Program-made: the position numbers and the translations under genes | Notes under the pieces: model-generated | Told to the model about the DNA's origin: nothing | The model's input: the letters and a program-made list of their open reading frames with translations, nothing else | Database searches by the model: none | Part shown: in pieces, positions 58,221 to 64,000 of the stretch | How positions within the stretch are numbered: the stretch's first letter is position 1 | Layout of the letters: every line of letters begins with the position of its first letter | DNA from: Crambe crambe | Lineage: Eukaryota; Porifera; Demospongiae; Poecilosclerida; Crambeidae | Direction: 5' to 3' | Length of the DNA: 64,000 nt | Assembly (NCBI GenBank): GCA_963924555.1 | Contig: OZ004590.1 | Coordinates: 1,899,001 to 1,963,000 of the forward strand

Positions 58221-58685
58221 TTATCCCAGTTTCCTCCTCTTCCCCTTTTCTGGACTCAGGCTTGATCTTTTCCTTTTACTCGGTAAGTAATCTTGAATGG
58301 CATCTTGAACAATGCTACAAGGGCAACTCTTAGTTGGTGAGTAAAACCATTCAGTATTTTTATGTCGTCGGTCAGGGAATGTGACTCTCTTAAAATCACC
58401 ATTTCCATTCACTGCATTGAAAGCAGCACGCTCAGCAGCAAATACTTGACGGTCATTCACTTGCCAGTAGTTGGGATTACAATGGAAATGGAGTCGTCTT
58501 GGATTGCCAGTTTGAAGGTTTCTGAGTCTTTTTTCTGGGCGAACTGATTTCCCAATCTTGTAGTAGCCTGTTTTATCATCAATTTTATAACCTTCTCTTA
58601 GAACATAAATGTATTGAGCGCCATTAGTGAAATTCACCATAAATATCCCAATGAAAAAGACAATACACAATGCCTGATACTCCAT
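58221..58685 (-). CDS. Small protein with hydrophobic N-terminus and T5orf172/GIY-YIG-like domain (copy B)
   Basis: 154 residues, with eight differences from copy A (for example R/H and D/N around the LxFHC segment, and several in the basic tail), about 95 percent identical. The hydrophobic start, YIYVLREG/YYKIGKSVRP core, AERAAF and EWFY are all kept. The ORF stays open 28 codons further upstream, but that extension crosses the TATA box and is not in frame in copy A, so the start is set at 58685. It lies between array copies 4 and 5, as copy A lies between 2 and 3. Confidence 0.7.
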   Translation of the reverse strand: MEYQALCIVFFIGIFMVNFTNGAQYIYVLREGYKIDDKTGYYKIGKSVRPEKRLRNLQTGNPRRLHFHCNPNYWQVNDRQVFAAERAAFNAVNGNGDFKRVTFPDRRHKNTEWFYSPTKSCPCSIVQDAIQDYLPSKRKRSSLSPEKGKRRKLG

Positions 58686-58727
58686 GGCAGAAAACTGAAT
58701 GGCAGCTACGTAGCTAGCAACGCATTT

Positions 58728-58736
58728 CCTTATATA
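58728..58736 (-). promoter_or_regulatory. TATA box of GIY-YIG-like gene, copy B
   Basis: TATATAAGG on the minus strand, about 43 bp before the ATG, as in copy A. Confidence 0.55.
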
Positions 58737-58769
58737 GCTAGCTACTCCATATCCTCCTTGGTTCCTCAT

Positions 58770-60608
58770 TAGATAGCTAATACTTCCTCCAGGTAAAAGA
58801 AAACTGAAAGCTTTCCTCCAGATAAAGAAAACTGCAGGTGATCCTCATTATAGGCTTATAGATATAAAATTATATATAATTATGCTAGCAGGATAATAGG
58901 GTAGCTAGCTAAAGCTATACTGGAGAATCCAATAATAGGGTCGAATTCTTAGTGCGGAAGGATATTGCATGCGCCACGACACATCAACTTGATGATCCAG
59001 TGGCTGCAGAACAACCAACCTTCCTCTGCAGCCAGAAAGAGCTTTTTCTCTGCTGGCAAATTCTTTTAGCTAATAATATTTATCTAGCTACAACTATAAA
59101 CACCAGGAAACTGGTAACTTGGGAAATGGGTAGCTATACACTATAGCTACATCATACGTACGTAGTCAATTCAAGCAAATTATATTTACAGTGTAGGGAA
59201 AATTCAAGCATAAGCCGAATCATTACTCATTCATTCATAGTGGTACCTGGACACCTTTGCCCAAATATTTTGTCCAGGCTGCCAGATAAGTGAACTAGTC
59301 TGGATAGTGTTATGGGTACTGCATTGCTTATATATAATTCTTTGAGTCCATATTGAGGGGCTCCACTAATAATTATTAGTATGTCAGGGGGTCCACTGTA
59401 ACAGAGACATTGCTGTGACCACTATAGCTACCTTTAAGCTTATTTTCATGATTAGGTATTATATAATCTCAGCATCATTATTGGAGTAGCAAAGCCCTGC
59501 TATATTATTCAAGCAATTCTATTCTTTTGTTCTCAAAAAACTGTGTAATTATTCCAGGAAATTCTCAGGGATACAATATTCACTACTCATTCACTGCTCA
59601 TGAATGAATTACTACTTATCCAGCTGTATATCCAGACTGGGACAGGAAATAAGTGTGTGGGAGATAAAGCAGTGAACATTTGTGACAATTATTGCTGACT
59701 CTTGCAGTCTACAACTAAGTGCTGTTACTTGATTCAATAGCAAAGGTGGTGACATGCAGTGCCTGAATGTGAGACTTCATGCACTCATTTACCCCAACAC
59801 AAGAAGATATATCTAAGCTTATAACTACTGGTCTATTTTTCTAATGCTCCACTTCGTCCCCCTGAAACATTTCCTCCTATGATCCCCAAGACAAGTGCAC
59901 TAGAGAATATTGCCCCTGAACATAATTATTTATTAGGGAATAATTATTGTTCCCCTGGACATTCTTCCAGGGCCCTGCATGTGTGAAAAATGTCTCCACA
60001 ATCGAAGCTATGACTGCCAATGTACGTATGTATACATGGAACTTAGCTTTGAATTTTCCACTAAGACATTCACTGGAAAGGACAGTTTTCAGTAGTAAAA
60101 TGGACAATCTTCCCTAGTAGCTAATATTGTTTGTGTCCAGGGGGTATTTATAATGAACATTATTCATTGCCACACCATACGCTCTGCCAACTCACCCAAT
60201 GAAAAAAAAAATTGATCCAGTGTGTGAGATACCATAAAATTATTGCTATTATTATAAGTATATGTACTCCATAGTGACTGTATAGTCTATTCCCAAGACC
60301 ATTAGCTAGCAAATACAGTTTAAAGTGGTTTTCATAATTCTTACATTAAACAGTGTCCTAATCTTTATACACATGAGAGAAGCTAGTTCTGTTTGTGTTC
60401 AGAAATTTTAAGTTAGCTATCAATAGCCAATATAAATTATGATTGAATTAGGTATGGCAAGCTTATATTGCTAGTGATTTGGGACTAGCTATTTTATTGA
60501 TGTTTATTTTCAGTGAATGTGTATCATTATTATTTTATGAAGCCATAATGAGAATTAGGTAGCTGCGTACACAATTTGGGACTGTTATCATTCATTGTGA
60601 CTGTGGCA
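58770..60608. other. Spacer upstream of copy 5
   Basis: To about 59400 it parallels 41240-41910 after copy A of the GIY-YIG-like gene; from about 59636 it parallels 49910-50860 upstream of copy 4. Non-coding apart from the Tigger-like MITE. Confidence 0.6.
59239..59398. mobile_element. Tigger/pogo-like MITE (copy B)
   Basis: The start TAGTGGTACC and the end GGGTCCACTGTA are complementary at the tips, consistent with a TA-flanked Tigger-type MITE. Sister sequence at 41738. Confidence 0.5.
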
Positions 60609-60616
60609 TATAAAAA
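60609..60616 (+). promoter_or_regulatory. TATA box of array copy 5
   Basis: TATAAAAA within GTGGCATATAAAAAGAGTG, identical to copy 4, 32 bp before the ATG at 60648. Confidence 0.6.
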
Positions 60617-60647
60617 GAGTGAATTCATCCAAGCCAAGCAGTTCACA

Positions 60648-63600
60648 ATGGAGATGGTACTGTTCACAGTTTACTTGCTTCTGCTAACTCCTTTGATATC
60701 ATTCAGTCAGAAAAGTTGTATTCTCAGTTTTAACGATAGTCTTGACTTGCGGAGTTGTACTGAAGTGCATTTAGACATTGATTTCATTGAAATTAATGAA
60801 ACAATAGCAGTGTCAGGAAGCAGCAAGATCTTACTTCAAGGACTCAAAAATCGCAGCAAAGTTTTATGTTTGAGTGGCACTGGATTGAAATTTGATCACA
60901 TTAATAGTCTGGAAATCATTAACATTGAGTTCACCAACTGTGGAATCCTGCATAATGTTTCTAACACCAGTAAGATCATTTTTAAGTCTGCTATTTTCAT
61001 CTACAACAGCAGAAATGTGACAGTTCGGAACACACTTATTGAAGATTCTGATGGTTCAGGACTGGTACTAATGAATAACCAGATTGTCAATATTGAACAC
61101 AGTTCCTTCATAGGTGGTAGCATGAAAACAAACTATTCTGACTTCAACAATGTGAGTATATCTGGTGGAGGAGGCATATTTGTTGCATTTACTTGCTCTC
61201 TGGCCATAAAGAGCTTCAATTTGAATTCAAATTACTGTAAAAATTCAACAGTCCTCATTAAACACAGCCATTTCATTGATAACCATGCAAGGAAATTAAA
61301 AAATGGAACTATGTTTAGTGATTCAACAAGTTGCATTGATAGTGTCTTTTCTGGTTTGAATAAAGGAGGAGGAATAAGTCTCATTTTAAGAAATTCTTCA
61401 ATGAACAATGTTTCTATGGTGCATTCAGAGATCAAGAGTAACAAGGCACAGTGGGGCGGAGGGTTCAGAGTTGTCATCTGTAGTAATGCAACAGATAATG
61501 TCATAAATCTGCAGCATTCTGAATTCAAGAACAACAGTGTGGCTTATCACGCTGGTGGTGGAATAGATACCGGATTTATTGGCAATGGAGTAATTGGAAA
61601 TGCTGTTAATGTGCATTCAGTCATATTGACTGGTAACCATGCCCTCTATGGTGGTGGAGCCTCTCTCTTCACTTACCTCGCACACAATCAAGATAGGAAT
61701 GCTTTAAATTTTTCTAACTGCACCTGGAAACAAAACTATGCTCACTATGGAGCAGCCTTTTATGTATCTCCCCAAATAAAAAACGTCATTGATAAAAACA
61801 CACTGCCACGACTGAATTTTATCAATTGTTCTTTTGAATCCAATTACATTTACTCTGAAAATATCACAAGTATAGTGAGAAGAATGGGAGATGGCATTGT
61901 TATGGCAACTGGCTACACTGTTAACTTTGCTGAGGATGTAACGTTTGCTAATAATCGAGGTTCTTGTACGTATATATGTCACTTCAAGTGTTGTCCACTT
62001 CAGCACTCGTACTTATGCTCTATTCCTTAATAACACAGCCAGGCAGGGAGCAGGAATTGCTTTATATGGCTTCTCATTCATCATCACAAGTGAGCAGTCA
62101 CATATAACATTTTGTAATAACTCTGTTTCTAACAGAGGAGCAGCTATATATTACTACTCCATTGATAAGGATGCTTACATTAACTCTCGAACTTGTTTTA
62201 TGGAGTCTCAGTTTCGGTCTGTCATGAGAAAAAGTGTTTATTATAATTTCTATGGTAACAAAGCTTTAAAAGATCCCACTTATGTTAATATGGAGGTGAG
62301 AGATGATTCTATCTATGCCTCATCCTTGGCTTCGTGCTCCTCAGGAAATAGTGATAAACCATTCAAATTTAATGAAAATGCAAATTTTAATCACTACAAT
62401 ATTTGTAAACAGAATATGATCCCGAATCTCCATGCTAATGTGAGCAATAATAGTTGTGACTATGGAGAGCCTGTTATATCAAGTATCGAAAGAAAAATTG
62501 AATTCAATGGTAATGAAAGTACTATCATTAACTTTATACCTGGAAAAGAGTTTGAAATACCCCTTAACGCTTTGAATTATATGTCCTTGAAAGTTAACGC
62601 ACTATTTCGTGTATCTATTAGGAATCATGGTAATTCTAATATCACTCTTCCTAAAGCATACAGGTATATTACGGGATATTTATTACGTTTGAAGGGCTGC
62701 CCTGAAGACAGTGCTACAATTACCTTACTTGAATCAGGCTTCCGTAAATATTCTATTTCTTTTCAGGTGTATGCACTACACTGTCCTCCTCTTTATCGGT
62801 GGGAGAACTGGGAATGTGTCTGTCGTTCTACTGTCGATCTGATTTTTGTAGAGTTCCATAAATGCAACAATTCCAATTACCATGCAAGTATAAGGTTAGG
62901 TTACTGGATTGACTACACACATGCCAAGAATCTCACATCAAACACTTGTACAGAGCGTAGCTTTGCTTTGCTCACAAGCTATTGTCCACTTGGATACTGC
63001 TCACAAGATGTAGATGAAGACAATTATATTGAGCTTCCTAATGATACAGAGTCGATATCAATTTGCAACTTCAGAAAAGAACAGCTGTGTGGCAAGTGCA
63101 TAGATGGAAGAGCTGTCTTCTTTCACAGTGAGTCATTCAAATGTGGTAAAACTGACCTGTGTCATTTAGGGGCTCTCTTTTACCTCCTTTCTGAAATTCT
63201 TCCCATCACACTTCTCTTTCTGCTCATAATATTCTTCGACATCAGCTTCACATCTGGAGATTTAAATGGGTTTATATTCTTTGCTCAGGTTTACGATACG
63301 ATATCAAAAGTAGGAGGGAGCTTCATCACCCATTCTGATAGTTACAGCAAAATAAGTGTTGCTCATCGTATTATTTATAAGCTCTTTAACTTTGACTTCT
63401 TTAATACTGATGAGCTTTCCTTCTGTCTTTGGAACACACCCTCAACACTGGACATATTGGTCTTTAAGTACGTGACTGTAATTTATGCTTTAGTACTTGT
63501 TCTCGGCACAATTTGGCTGATTGGATTTTGCAGTAAGTTCAAATGCTTGAAATTCAGGCGTCCGAAATATTCAGTAATTCAAGGTTTGTCAGCCTTCCTG

Positions 63601-64000
63601 GTCATGGCATATTCTCAATGTTCATATATCTCTTTTTCAATACTGAATAAAATTACGATTTACAATGGATCAACAGCATATAAACAGGTTGTATTTCTAC
63701 AAGGAAACATTGAGTACATGACTAAAGCTCACCTTCCTTATGCCATTCCAGCTATCTTTTGCATTTGTTCCTTCATTGCTGTTCTTCCTCTACTGCTCAT
63801 CACTTACCCACTGTGTAACAAGGTGATCCGATTCCTAGGAATTGAAGAAAACTGCATCATCAAGTTCACATCTAGACTGATACCCATCACCAAAATAAAA
63901 CCTTTTCTTGACTGTTTTCAAGGTGCTTTCAAGGACAATTATCGTTTCTTTGCTGGATTCTATTTCGTGTATCGTGTTAGCATCTTATCTTCCAGGTTTG
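60648..64000 (+). pseudogene. Array copy 5: frameshifted, truncated by window end
   Basis: Start set at 60648 (MEMVLFTVYLLL) after the TATA box and leader block; an in-frame ATG at 60576 lies upstream of the TATA box and is rejected. The signal peptide and β-helix repeats read normally to GSC at about 61965. There four extra bases (TGTACGTATATATG against TGTATATATG in copy 1) shift the frame and it stops at 62030. Read in the restored frame, the rest is open through the Cys-rich stalk and TM helices to the window edge with no stop seen. One recent lesion, as in copy 3. The 3' end is outside the window. Confidence 0.8.

Noticed and set aside
58686-58769. N-terminal extension of GIY-YIG-like copy B
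   Set aside because: It crosses the TATA box, and copy A has no equivalent frame.
60576-60647. N-terminal extension of array copy 5
   Set aside because: The upstream ATG precedes the TATA box and the extension is not conserved in other copies.

Overview
The window is eukaryotic, AT-rich, gene-dense metazoan DNA. Short introns with GT/AG ends, many small palindromic elements, AGCT-rich spacers and the gene content (GCNA with an HMG box, a plant-like RNF14-type RBR ligase, a β-helix/multi-TM receptor array) suggest a demosponge of the Amphimedon type. The species call is inference; the gene models were read by hand from splice sites and reading frames.

Layout. 1-3.6 kb: non-coding, with palindromes and an old copy of a ~1.1 kb hairpin-ended repeat. 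3.6-6.0 kb (minus): a seven-exon receptor with Ig, FN3, one TM helix and a tail carrying two YxxΦ sites. 7.3-15.2 kb (minus): a complete nine-exon RWD-RING1-IBR-RING2 (RBR) E3 ligase of RNF14 type; its largest intron holds a 2.3 kb transposon with ~450 bp inverted ends. 15.3-23.05 kb (plus): a GCNA/ACRC-type SprT protease with a long disordered repeat region, zinc ribbon and HMG box (eight exons resolved; 5' end uncertain). 23.38-26.53 kb (plus): a three-exon ornithine cyclodeaminase/mu-crystallin family enzyme.

26.5-64 kb: a recently expanded tandem array. Five plus-strand intronless genes of ~1250-1266 codons encode a signal peptide, Pmp-like β-helix repeats, a Cys-rich stalk and a multi-pass membrane domain. 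Copies 1, 2 and 4 are intact. Copy 3 is frameshifted by a net 14-bp loss. Copy 5 has a 4-bp insertion and runs off the window. Between them lie two minus-strand, near-identical genes for a small protein with an N-terminal hydrophobic segment and a T5orf172/GIY-YIG-like domain, a pseudogene of the 3' end of the cyclodeaminase gene, two inverted relics of array-gene 3' ends, a G-rich minisatellite and a transposon insertion whose empty site is preserved in sister units.

The single-copy genes are unrelated housekeeping, germline or signalling genes. The array is the distinctive part. Its pattern (tandem surface receptors, mosaic copies, fresh pseudogenes) is what one expects of a fast-evolving recognition family, but no function is shown by the sequence.
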